A stretch of 64,000 nt of DNA, taken from Vibrio coralliirubri (GTDB taxonomy: Bacteria; Pseudomonadota; Gammaproteobacteria; Enterobacterales; Vibrionaceae). Where the stretch lies: contig NZ_AP025471.1 in the NCBI RefSeq assembly GCF_024347375.1, positions 1,364,001 through 1,428,000 on the forward strand, in the 5' to 3' direction. This document shows, piece by piece, positions 52,055 through 60,311 of this stretch. The notes below the pieces were generated by a model. That model saw only the letters and a list, made by a program, of their open reading frames with translations. It ran no database searches and was not told where the DNA came from. Within the stretch, counting starts at the first letter, position 1. Every line of letters starts with the position of its first letter. The position numbers and the translations under genes were made by a program.

Positions 52055-52104
52055 TACAGATAACTAATAAAGATACAGATATAACACTTTTTATGGTTAC
52101 AGAT
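52055..52104. promoter_or_regulatory. Three TACAGAT direct repeats, probable MocR operator
   Basis: TACAGAT occurs at 52055-52061, 52074-52080 and 52098-52104 between the divergent EamA and MocR genes. MocR/GabR regulators typically bind direct repeats of 6-8 bases, so this is the likely operator. Confidence 0.6.
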
Positions 52105-52131
52105 TGAGAGTGTGCAACGAGGGAGAAAAAC

Positions 52132-53559
52132 GTGGAAGCAGAACTCAGCAGCAATAAATACTTTGCTACCGAACAACATATTAAGGCTCAGATCGATAAA
52201 GGACTCTTTCATCCAGACGATCGCCTTCCCTCGATCCGCCAGTTAAGCGAACAGCTTGGCGTGAGCAAAAATACCGTGATTCGTGCCTATCAAGAACTGG
52301 AGGCGACAGGCTGGGTCTATTCTGTACCTAAATCTGGCTATCGCGTGAAAGCACCGAGCACCACCAGCTGGGATGCATCAAGCCAACCTCAAAAAGTCGA
52401 TCTGTTGTCTGTCACTAAATCGGTACTCTCTCGTCCAAAAGGTCGCCTGAAACTATTGGCAGGCTCAGCACACCCGAATATCAACAACCCTGCGATTCGT
52501 AGCTTGTATGCCGAAATAGGTCGCCACAGTCGATTACAAACTCAGCTTCCCGGTTATTACCAACTGCCTCCCGGAGACGAGCAATTAGTAAAGCAATTGT
52601 TAAAGATCACCCATGATCTTGGTGTGCCTGCGGGATCGAAAGAGATTGCGATTACTCATGGTGCTCAACAGGCGATCAGTTTGGCACTACGTGCGCTCAC
52701 CAAGCCCGGCGACATAGTGGCGGTCGAGTCACCCTGTTACTTCGGTAATCTACTTTTACTTGAATCACTTGGCTTGCAAGCCCTTGAAATACCAAGCAGT
52801 GTTAGCCACGGAATCGACATTCCTTCGCTACAAAGTGCGTTGGACAAATGGGAAGTGAAAACCTTACTGCTAACGCCAAACTTTACCAACCCAACCGGTT
52901 CACGGATGCCATTGGCGAACCGAAAAGCGTTACTGGAGATCACCGGTTCTTTACCAATTATCGAAGACGATGTGTTCGGTAGCTTGGCATTCGATACACC
53001 AATCGCTAGCCTCAAAGAGCTTGATGACCAAGATAGAGTCATCTACGTCAACTCACTGTCTAAAACCTTAGACTCACGCTTGCGAATCGGTTGGTTACTG
53101 TCGGGGCGCTACCAACCTTTGGTCGAAAAGTACCTTTTATGCGACAACATGGGCAGTTCAAACCTGATGCAATCCGCGGTGGGTCAATTTCTCACTACCG
53201 GCAAATATCGCAGCCACTTATCCAAAATGAAGCGGCTCTACCAAACCAATCAAAAGCAATTCCAAAGCCTGTTACTACAAGCACTAGATAGCCACCCACA
53301 CCTTGTCGGGCAATACCACCTATCAAAACCGGAAGGCTCTTTTTTAAACTGGATAACACTACCAGAGTCGGTCGATAGCTACGCGGTCTATCAAGATTGT
53401 TTGAAGCATAAACTCGGGATCTTACCCGGAACAGTATTTGGCACCAACGACCAATATAAACACTGCTTGCGCTTCACTGTCGCCAACATTGAAGAGACCA
53501 AAGATTGGAAAGAAGGGATTGTGACACTAGCGAAGGTAATCGCTAAACACGTACGTTAG
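52132..53559 (+). CDS. MocR-family regulator (GntR helix-turn-helix fused to aminotransferase)
   Basis: A 475-residue fusion: GntR-type winged helix (about 15-75; LPSIRQLSEQLGVSKNTVIRAYQEL) and a fold-type I aminotransferase domain (about 110-470). The PLP lysine lies in VNSLSKTLDSRLRIGW and substrate positions in TPNFTNPTGSRMP. MocR proteins use PLP or an amino-PLP adduct as effector. A GTG start (52132) is preceded by GAGGGA. It faces the EamA exporter gene, its probable target. The effector amine is unknown. Confidence 0.95.
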   Translation: MEAELSSNKYFATEQHIKAQIDKGLFHPDDRLPSIRQLSEQLGVSKNTVIRAYQELEATGWVYSVPKSGYRVKAPSTTSWDASSQPQKVDLLSVTKSVLSRPKGRLKLLAGSAHPNINNPAIRSLYAEIGRHSRLQTQLPGYYQLPPGDEQLVKQLLKITHDLGVPAGSKEIAITHGAQQAISLALRALTKPGDIVAVESPCYFGNLLLLESLGLQALEIPSSVSHGIDIPSLQSALDKWEVKTLLLTPNFTNPTGSRMPLANRKALLEITGSLPIIEDDVFGSLAFDTPIASLKELDDQDRVIYVNSLSKTLDSRLRIGWLLSGRYQPLVEKYLLCDNMGSSNLMQSAVGQFLTTGKYRSHLSKMKRLYQTNQKQFQSLLLQALDSHPHLVGQYHLSKPEGSFLNWITLPESVDSYAVYQDCLKHKLGILPGTVFGTNDQYKHCLRFTVANIEETKDWKEGIVTLAKVIAKHVR

Positions 53560-53678
53560 ATATTTCCAGTATTCGACTAATATTCTCAGTCCAGAGTTAA
53601 TAGCTTTGACCTTACTAACATATTAAACATTAGAGATTCGCTACACTCGCAGCCTTTCTATGCTTGGCAGAATTAAAC

Positions 53679-54683
53679 GTGGCAACAATAAAAGATGTAG
53701 CAGCACTTGCAGGGGTTTCAACAGCAACGGTTTCTCGTGTATTAAACCGAACCTGCTACGTTGAACCTATCACGCTAGAGCGCGTAGAACGTGCAGTAAA
53801 AGAGCTCAATTACCACAAAGATGCTCGCGCAACAGCCTTGGCCAGTAGAAGCAGCAATACGCTTGGATTACTGACGGGCAACCTTGCCGATCCATTTTTT
53901 GCGCTGGTCGCGAAGAGTGTCGAGGAAGTGGCTAGAACCAATGGCTATCAATTGGTCGTGGTAAGTGGCGGACACAATGCTCAGCGAGAAAAAGAAGGCC
54001 TCGACTTTCTTATCAGCCAAGGTTGTGAAGCAATGGTCATTCATTCAAAGATGCTCGATGACACCACATTACTGCGCTACTCCGCTCAATTACCTGCAAT
54101 GGTTTTACTCAACCGCACGATTGCTCAAATATCGAATCGCTCTGTATGGGTAGATAATAAACTCGGATCTCAAATATCAGTGCAGCACCTCATCGAGATG
54201 GGTCATCGAAAAATCGCCTATGTCTCGAGCGACCTTCCAATCCAAGACAGAACAGACCGTTTACAAGGCTACCAAGAAGCTATGAAAGCGGCCAATATCG
54301 AAATACAACCTAATTGGATCATCAACCAAAACTTTAGTGAATCAGGTGGTGAAGCGGCAGGTGACATCTTAGTAAACCAATGCCCAGAGGTCACAGCCGC
54401 AGTCACCTTCAATGATGTAATGGCTGCAGGCTTAATGACCAGCTTGCAAGATCAAGGCATCTCGGTTCCCAACGATATTTCAGTCATCGGCTTTGATGAT
54501 GTTTTGCTCGCTCGCTACCTTTACCCTCGGCTAACCACCATGCACAACCCTATCGACGAGATGTCGACTTATGCGGCTAACCTTGCCATAAAACTTAAAG
54601 CCGCAGGATACGCGCCTCCTAAGCAACATAAGTTCGAAGCAACACTGGTTGAAAGACAAACAGTTAAGTCAATCAAGCACTAA
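53679..54683 (+). CDS. LacI-family regulator
   Basis: A 334-residue LacI protein with the helix-turn-helix and hinge at about 2-58 (TIKDVAALAGVSTATVSRVLN) and a periplasmic-binding-type effector domain. The GTG at 53679 is chosen because the family begins ATIKDVA; an in-frame TTG 15 bases upstream is an alternative. The genes after it encode an NhaC antiporter and a PatB/MalY-type lyase, an arrangement reminiscent of E. coli malI-malXY with the transporter exchanged. A palindrome at 54722-54741 is its likely operator. Confidence 0.92.
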   Translation: MATIKDVAALAGVSTATVSRVLNRTCYVEPITLERVERAVKELNYHKDARATALASRSSNTLGLLTGNLADPFFALVAKSVEEVARTNGYQLVVVSGGHNAQREKEGLDFLISQGCEAMVIHSKMLDDTTLLRYSAQLPAMVLLNRTIAQISNRSVWVDNKLGSQISVQHLIEMGHRKIAYVSSDLPIQDRTDRLQGYQEAMKAANIEIQPNWIINQNFSESGGEAAGDILVNQCPEVTAAVTFNDVMAAGLMTSLQDQGISVPNDISVIGFDDVLLARYLYPRLTTMHNPIDEMSTYAANLAIKLKAAGYAPPKQHKFEATLVERQTVKSIKH

Positions 54684-54721
54684 AATGAGACAAAATGTGA
54701 CCGAAATCTCATGCACACACC

Positions 54722-54741
54722 TCATGTAACCGCTTACATGA
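54722..54741. promoter_or_regulatory. LacI-type operator
   Basis: TCATGTAACCGCTTACATGA is an 8-bp-arm palindrome with a central C/G core, the form bound by LacI-family repressors. It lies 37 bases after the LacI stop codon and about 90 bases before the antiporter gene start. Confidence 0.8.
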
Positions 54742-54828
54742 AAACAGCATTGAAGTCGCACTTTCGATTTCAGAGCACGCTTATTATCCATTCCGAACAA
54801 ACCCTACATTCACCTGAGGACAACAAAT

Positions 54829-56292
54829 ATGAATAACTCAAAGCCTCTACCATCGTTCGGATTAGCATTAGCACCTATAGCCGTTATGTTTGCGCTGCTT
54901 GCTATTGGATACGGTGTTTTAGGACTTCGCATTGAAGTTCTGCTACTCATTTCTGCGACTTTCACTGCATGTATTGCTTGGAAGATGGGCTACAACTGGG
55001 ATGACATCATCAACGCCATTGTTGAGAAACTCGCAAAAGCGATGCCTGTTATCTTGATATTAGTTTCGGTGGGCGGTCTTATCGCAAGCTGGATGATCAG
55101 TGGCACCATCCCCTACATGGTTTACTGGGGACTTAAAGTCATCAGTGCTGAATACATACTGATTGCTGCCTTTTTTTTTACTTCTGTTGTCTCTGTATGT
55201 ACTGGTACATCTTGGGGATCTACGGGTACCGTTGGTGTTGCACTGATGGGCGTTGCGGCGGGTTTAGATGTGTCACTGGCTGCAGCTGCCGGCGCTGTTG
55301 TCTCTGGTGCATACTTTGGTGACAAGATCTCTCCTCTTTCTGATTCAACAAACTTTGCGCCTGTCGTTTCAGGCACCACATTGTACGAACATATTCAGCA
55401 CATGCTTTACACAACGCTGCCTGGTTTTGTGATTGCTTCTGCTGTCTTTTTCTTCGCTGGCCAAAGTGCAGATATCGCGAACGTAGGTGAACCAGAAAAG
55501 GTCACTCAAATTCTTGCGGGACTGGATAGCCTATACAACTTCAATATCCTTTTGATCATCCCACCAGTCATGATTCTGTGGGGCGCACTCACCAAAAAGC
55601 CTGTTCTACCACTGATGTTAGGTGCCTCTGCTCTTGCGATTGTATTAGGTATGGTTCTACAAGGTTTCTCTCTACAACAAGGCTTCCAAGCTTATGTCGA
55701 TGGCTTCAATGTCGCTCTGTTTGAAGCGAAAGGTACAGCGATTGATGGACTAATTCCTGATGTGTCCAAGCTGCTAAACCGTGGTGGTTTGTTCTCAATG
55801 ATGAGCACCATCCTACTGGTTTTCTGTGCGTTCTCTTTTGCAGGTGTTCTAAGCCTAACCGGTGCATTAAATGTGGTACTAGGTCGTTTCTTGCATATGA
55901 TTCACTCAACAGGACAACTTATCGCATCAACAGTGATCGCGACAATTACAGTAGTTTTCACAACATCTGACGGCAAACTAGCCCTTCTTATTCCAGGTGA
56001 ATTATTCCAAAACGCTTACCGTAAAATGGGGCTAGACACTAAAAACCTATCTAGAACCATCGAAGATGCAGGCACAATCATCGAACCACTGGTTCCTTGG
56101 ACTGCTGCAGGTATTTACATGGCGAGTACACTAGGTGTTGCAACGCTAGATTACCTACCTTGGGCAATCCAATGTTACACCGGTGTCGTTTTCGCTCTGA
56201 TTTATGGCTTCACTGGGTTTGGTATTGCACGTGCAAAGCCTGAACAATCAGAAGACTCCGTAGAAACTTCTCTAGCTCACAGCACTAAGTAA
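54829..56292 (+). CDS. NhaC-family Na+/H+ antiporter
   Basis: A 487-residue inner-membrane protein with 11-13 hydrophobic helices and NhaC/DASS-like signature GTSWGSTGTVGVALMG and SPLSDSTNFAPVVSG. The family exchanges sodium for protons, or sometimes malate/lactate. The lyase gene 12 bases downstream and the LacI repressor upstream suggest an inducible substrate-linked uptake, perhaps of an amino acid, rather than housekeeping sodium extrusion. TGAGGA precedes the ATG. Confidence 0.9.
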   Translation: MNNSKPLPSFGLALAPIAVMFALLAIGYGVLGLRIEVLLLISATFTACIAWKMGYNWDDIINAIVEKLAKAMPVILILVSVGGLIASWMISGTIPYMVYWGLKVISAEYILIAAFFFTSVVSVCTGTSWGSTGTVGVALMGVAAGLDVSLAAAAGAVVSGAYFGDKISPLSDSTNFAPVVSGTTLYEHIQHMLYTTLPGFVIASAVFFFAGQSADIANVGEPEKVTQILAGLDSLYNFNILLIIPPVMILWGALTKKPVLPLMLGASALAIVLGMVLQGFSLQQGFQAYVDGFNVALFEAKGTAIDGLIPDVSKLLNRGGLFSMMSTILLVFCAFSFAGVLSLTGALNVVLGRFLHMIHSTGQLIASTVIATITVVFTTSDGKLALLIPGELFQNAYRKMGLDTKNLSRTIEDAGTIIEPLVPWTAAGIYMASTLGVATLDYLPWAIQCYTGVVFALIYGFTGFGIARAKPEQSEDSVETSLAHSTK

Positions 56293-56304
56293 GGCTCACA
56301 TCCT

Positions 56305-57480
56305 ATGAATTCTTTCGACAATACGATTAACCGCCGAAACACAGGATCGGTAAAGTGGGACTTTATGGAGCAGAAGCTTGGCTTAGAAGGCACCGACTTG
56401 CTACCTATGTGGGTGTCTGACTATGATTTTCAAGCACCTCAACAAGTATTAGAACGGTTAGCTCAAGATATTTCGCATGGTATTTTTGGTTACTCAGAAC
56501 GTCAAGATGACTACTACCAAGCCGCGATCGATTGGTTTAAAAACCAACATCAAACAGAAATCAAACGGGATTGGATTACAACGGTGCATGGCGTTTTGCC
56601 CGGTATTGCTATGGCGTTGCAAATGCTCACGCAAGTGAATGATCAAATCGTTATTCAAAGTCCGGGCTACGGTTCATTCCGTAAGATCATCGAACTAAAT
56701 GATCGTAAGGTGTTGAACAACCCATTGATTGAATCAGAAGGTCATTACCAGCTTGATTTCGCACATTTGGAAGACTGCTTTGCGAGTGGTGCCAAAGCGT
56801 TGATTTTCTGCAACCCACACAACCCAACAGGCAGAACATGGAGCGAGCAAGAAATAATGCAAGTTGCCAAGCTTTGTCAAAAATACGATGTGTGGCTAAT
56901 CAGTGATGAAATTTGGAGTGACCTAGCACTCACACCGAATACATTTCATTCAACATTGAAACTACCAAGTTCGCTAACCAACAAACTTATTGTGGCGACT
57001 GCGGCCAGTAAGACTTTTGGCTTGTCATCATTGAGAATCTCTAACTTCATCATTCCCAATGCAGAATTGAAGGGGCAGTTTGTTCGCCGTTTGGATGCTC
57101 ATGGCATGGATTGCTTCAACAACCTATCAATGTCAGCGGCAACCACTGCTTATCAAGAGTGTGAGACTTGGTTAGAAGACTTAAAGCAATACCTGCAAGA
57201 CAATATAGAAACGCTAAACGGATTCCTAAAAACAGAGTTGCCTCATATTCGTTTCACAAAACCCGAAGCGACTTACCTTGCATGGCTTGATTGCCGTGCA
57301 ATGAAGCTAAGTGATACTGAGCTTGAGCAAAAACTCATTGCAGCCGGAATTGTACCGAGTATGGGGTGTGCCTTTGGCGAGGAAGGCTCAGGGTTTATTC
57401 GATTGAATCTAGGGTGCCCTGCAGAAGTATTAGCAGACGCTTTGGTACGACTTAAAGTGGCATTAGTTGTAGAACAATAA
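56305..57480 (+). CDS. PatB/MalY-family cystathionine beta-lyase-like aminotransferase
   Basis: A 391-residue fold-type I PLP enzyme: WVSDYDFQAPQQVLERL, the substrate-binding CNPHNPTGRTW (about 173-183) and the PLP lysine in TAASKTFGLSSLRIS (about 234-248). MalY/PatB members cleave the C-S bond of cystathionine or cysteine conjugates. It is co-transcribed with the NhaC gene, under the LacI regulator. The substrate is probably imported or derived from the carrier's cargo. No special residue changes were noticed. Confidence 0.93.
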   Translation: MNSFDNTINRRNTGSVKWDFMEQKLGLEGTDLLPMWVSDYDFQAPQQVLERLAQDISHGIFGYSERQDDYYQAAIDWFKNQHQTEIKRDWITTVHGVLPGIAMALQMLTQVNDQIVIQSPGYGSFRKIIELNDRKVLNNPLIESEGHYQLDFAHLEDCFASGAKALIFCNPHNPTGRTWSEQEIMQVAKLCQKYDVWLISDEIWSDLALTPNTFHSTLKLPSSLTNKLIVATAASKTFGLSSLRISNFIIPNAELKGQFVRRLDAHGMDCFNNLSMSAATTAYQECETWLEDLKQYLQDNIETLNGFLKTELPHIRFTKPEATYLAWLDCRAMKLSDTELEQKLIAAGIVPSMGCAFGEEGSGFIRLNLGCPAEVLADALVRLKVALVVEQ

Positions 57481-57511
57481 GTAATTAGAAAACGTAACCC
57501 AACCCAAACAA

Positions 57512-57541
57512 CAAAGCCCCACTCAACTGAGCGGGGCTTTC
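57512..57541. terminator. Terminator between the lyase gene and AhpD-like copy 2
   Basis: AAAGCCCCGC-like arms: AAAGCCCC faces GGGGCTTT around ACTCAACTGAGC. It serves both convergent genes. Confidence 0.9.
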
Positions 57542-57574
57542 ATCATTATCAGGTTTTTATTTGGTTAACGGTAA

Positions 57575-58123
57575 TTAACCTTGCCAAGCGAACTGCTCAA
57601 ATACTTTGTCAACTGGCGTTTTAGCAACGTGGTTTACGTAGTTACTGATCACTTTCTGAGACAGGCCAAGAATCACTTCTAGCACTTGTTGCTGACCGTA
57701 GCCCGCTTCGAAAAATGCTGCCATTTCACTTTCAGGCACATTGCCGCGGTTACGTACCATGCTCAGCGTAAAATCATGCAGGGCTTGCAGCTTTTCAGTG
57801 GGTAAAGCTGTGCGATTACGCAGTGCTTCGGTGATTGCAGGATCAACCTTCATTGTATGTGCGATACCTGTGTGAGCTGGAACGCAGTAGTGGCACTCGT
57901 GTTCAACGTTGATGGTTTGCCAAACAACCGTTAGCTCTTCAGCATCGAAAGATGAGTCACTAAACGCCTGATGAAGCTGGGTGTAAGCCTTAAGTGTGTT
58001 TGGAGATTCAGCCAACACACCAAACAAGCCCGGCACTCTACCCATCTGCTTTTTAGCGCCCTCAAGAATAGGTTGGCTTTGCTCTGGCGCGGATTCTACT
58101 GAGTGAATTTTGAAGTTGCTCAT
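57575..58123 (-). CDS. AhpD-like carboxymuconolactone decarboxylase-family protein (copy 2)
   Basis: A 182-residue protein with EHECHYCVPAH (C77, C80, H84), nearly the same as the protein at 8924-9475. It probably reduces hydroperoxides or an organic thiol substrate. Unlike copy 1 it has no DUF2798 or LysR neighbour. Two TetR-type palindromes lie upstream of its start (58219-58258). No tetR gene is next to it in the window, so the regulator must be elsewhere. GATAGAG precedes the ATG. Confidence 0.9.
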   Translation of the reverse strand: MSNFKIHSVESAPEQSQPILEGAKKQMGRVPGLFGVLAESPNTLKAYTQLHQAFSDSSFDAEELTVVWQTINVEHECHYCVPAHTGIAHTMKVDPAITEALRNRTALPTEKLQALHDFTLSMVRNRGNVPESEMAAFFEAGYGQQQVLEVILGLSQKVISNYVNHVAKTPVDKVFEQFAWQG

Positions 58124-58218
58124 TGCTCTATCCCTATCAATTTTCGGTTCTAAAGTTATTCAATCACGGAGCAATTAATGAATGTTCTCCGTTGGTGTGA
58201 AAACAATATAGATCAAAC

Positions 58219-58258
58219 AAGAACGATCGTTCAAGCATTATTTTGAACACTCGTTCAA
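58219..58258. promoter_or_regulatory. Two TetR-type palindromes upstream of AhpD-like copy 2
   Basis: AAGAACGATCGTTCAA (58219-58234) contains the perfect palindrome GAACGATCGTTC, and TTGAACACTCGTTCAA (58243-58258) repeats the half-sites. Centres are 24 bases apart. Such GAACG/CGTTC sites are typical of TetR-family operators. Confidence 0.75.
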
Positions 58259-58298
58259 ATTGTACATTGAAGCCTGACGGATATCTTTTGTTCATAAC

Positions 58299-58337
58299 GA
58301 GAAAGCCCAACAGGCAACACCTGATGGGCTTTCTCTT
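58299..58337 (-). terminator. Terminator of the GNAT gene
   Basis: GAGAAAGCCCA pairs with TGGGCTTTCTC around ACAGGCAACACCTGA, with T and A runs on the outside. It is 23 bases beyond the GNAT stop codon and points leftward, where the AhpD-like operators begin. Confidence 0.9.
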
Positions 58338-58359
58338 TTTCTCAATTTTTTGCAAGCGA

Positions 58360-58917
58360 CTACCAATATTCTGCGTGAGCCAAGCCTTTAACACAGCTCG
58401 ACTTTCCACTTGTTACGTTGATTTCACCACCGGTCAACGATTGAGCTAACCAACCGTGAGGGAAACTCAATTCAAAGGGCGCTGGAACCTGCTCAACGGT
58501 AATTTGCCCAAAGCCCACTTTTGAGTAGTAGTCAGGATCACCGTAAGTCACTGCAAGCTCAACACCTTGTTCAGTCAGAATCTGCAAACCAAAGTTAATT
58601 AGTTGCTGGCCAATACCACGCTTTTGAACCTGAGTGCTCACCGCGACTGGTGAAAGCAAATATGCCTTGGTTTCATCGTCAAATGAAAGTGGCGTAAAGA
58701 TAATCGCGCCAACAATCGTACTATCCGTATCCGACTCACTAGAATCGTCTTCAGCAACAAAGCAAAGTAGCTCTGTCGGGGCTGTGGTCGTTAAAAGATC
58801 ATTGGCAAGCTTACCCACGGTTTTACCTTCGTTCTCGCCTTCTGAATCTGTAAAGGTCTGAGTAAAAACTTGAGTGACCGTTTCGATTTCGTTTGAATTA
58901 TATTGTCTAAATTTCAT
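58360..58917 (-). CDS. GNAT-family N-acetyltransferase
   Basis: A 185-residue acetyltransferase with the GNAT core: LLSPVAVSTQVQKRGIGQQLI (the acetyl-CoA-binding Q/R-x-x-G-x-G/A at about QKRGIG) and VTYGDPDYYSKVGF. The start at 58917 (MKFRQYNSNEI) is chosen from the family; an in-frame GTG at 58929 is possible. It is next to and probably co-transcribed with the MerR-methyltransferase fusion gene. Substrate unknown. Confidence 0.88.
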   Translation of the reverse strand: MKFRQYNSNEIETVTQVFTQTFTDSEGENEGKTVGKLANDLLTTTAPTELLCFVAEDDSSESDTDSTIVGAIIFTPLSFDDETKAYLLSPVAVSTQVQKRGIGQQLINFGLQILTEQGVELAVTYGDPDYYSKVGFGQITVEQVPAPFELSFPHGWLAQSLTGGEINVTSGKSSCVKGLAHAEYW

Positions 58918-58929
58918 GGTGTTACTCAC

Positions 58930-60165
58930 TTACTTTAATTTCTTGAGCACAAAGAACTGATAATCAAAATCACGTTGATTAGAAACTTTAGAAGGCTGTT
59001 GATCCAAACCGTTCTTTGATGTGCTGCTATCGAAAAAATGTTTAACTTCATTGTCGCAATCTACGAGCGCTTTTGAGTTCGGCATCGTTGCTTTAAGCGC
59101 TTCTACTCGCTTTTGAAAGGGCTGGTAATACGCAAGCCAACCAGCGTCGCTCATTGCAAAGTGCTCCAAAACTTTATAACCCACAGCTTGTGCCTGTTTA
59201 ATTCGCTCGGATACCGTCGTCATGTCTGGGTACTCTTTTTGCCAGAACGCTTTGCTCGATTCGTTAGGTTGTTCGGTATTCCACACCAAATCATTGACGA
59301 CCAATATGCCGTCATCACTGAGTAAATTTCGCCACTGGTTTAGCGCCTTTTCAACACCCATGATGTAAGCGCTGCCTTCCGACCAAATTAGGTCAAACGA
59401 CTTAGCTTCAAACGGCAGATCCATCATGCTCGCGCACACGGTTTTGACGTTGCTTTCTAAGCCAAGAGCCTGTGCATGCTGAGTCAGAATATCTAAGCTC
59501 GGTTGATCATTATCTACCGCCGTTATGTGCACATCCGCTTGATGTTCTACTATAGCTTTCGCTAACACAGAGGTGGCAATACCTTTACCACAACCGATCT
59601 CAAGCACACGTTTGGGAGAAACTGGAACTCGAGCCAACGCCGCTAAAGTATCTTCCGCGGTTCCTGGCCCTAAACGCTGTAAACCCTCAAAGATCACGTC
59701 AAAATCCGCCATATACTGGTCATGATCGTTCATGTCTTTTGAAAGCCATTTCAGTCGCAGTGCTTGCTTCTCATCAAAGCCTTGCTTAATTAGCCAGTCG
59801 AGATGCGCATCAGGCGCCACTTTGTCCATCGACTCATGCCAATCTTGCAAACCACTCTCGCCTAACAGGGCCGATAAAAGATCTCTCGAACGCTGTTTCT
59901 GAGCGATCTCTTCATCCAATTGTTCAAGTCGGTTTTGCAACAAAGAGCGGTCAACCTTGGCATCTAAACACGCCTGACACTCTTTTAACGTCAGGCCACC
60001 CGCTTGTAACTGCTGCAACAATTTCACACGCTGCAAGTCGCGTTCGGAATAACTTCGATAACCATTGCTGGTACGTTGAGCTTCAATCAAACCCAACTTT
60101 CCATAGTACAAAAGCGTTGAACGGCTCAGGCTAACGAGCTCCGCTAATTCAGATATGCGATACAT
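58930..60165 (-). CDS. MerR-type regulator fused to a SAM-dependent methyltransferase
   Basis: The N-terminal about 110 residues are a MerR regulator: helix-turn-helix MYRISELAELVSLSRSTLLYYG, wing and the dimerising coiled coil (LEQLDEEIAQKQRSRDLLSALL). The rest (about 150-411) is a class I methyltransferase with VLEIGCGKGIATSVL, LPFEAKSFDLIWSEG and GWLAYY. A regulator whose effector domain is an enzyme suggests that the bound or methylated small molecule (for example an antibiotic or oxyanion) is sensed by the protein. The start at MYRISEL is preferred over an ATG five codons upstream. A GNAT gene follows directly. Confidence 0.9.
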   Translation of the reverse strand: MYRISELAELVSLSRSTLLYYGKLGLIEAQRTSNGYRSYSERDLQRVKLLQQLQAGGLTLKECQACLDAKVDRSLLQNRLEQLDEEIAQKQRSRDLLSALLGESGLQDWHESMDKVAPDAHLDWLIKQGFDEKQALRLKWLSKDMNDHDQYMADFDVIFEGLQRLGPGTAEDTLAALARVPVSPKRVLEIGCGKGIATSVLAKAIVEHQADVHITAVDNDQPSLDILTQHAQALGLESNVKTVCASMMDLPFEAKSFDLIWSEGSAYIMGVEKALNQWRNLLSDDGILVVNDLVWNTEQPNESSKAFWQKEYPDMTTVSERIKQAQAVGYKVLEHFAMSDAGWLAYYQPFQKRVEALKATMPNSKALVDCDNEVKHFFDSSTSKNGLDQQPSKVSNQRDFDYQFFVLKKLK

Positions 60166-60311
60166 GCACTTCTCCCTCATTTCTATCTATAAGATAAACT
60201 ATGAAGTTGTAGTCAGGTCAACACTCAATTAAGCATTTTTCTCATCTTGTTTAGCTTCAAACTGGTAACGCTCTTTGGCATGTCTTTTAGCGGTAAGCTT
60301 TCCATTTATGA

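Noticed and set aside
57575..58123. Recent gene transfer as origin of the second AhpD-like copy
   Set aside because: Base use looks like its neighbours and no repeats or mobile genes flank it, so an ordinary paralogue is simpler.
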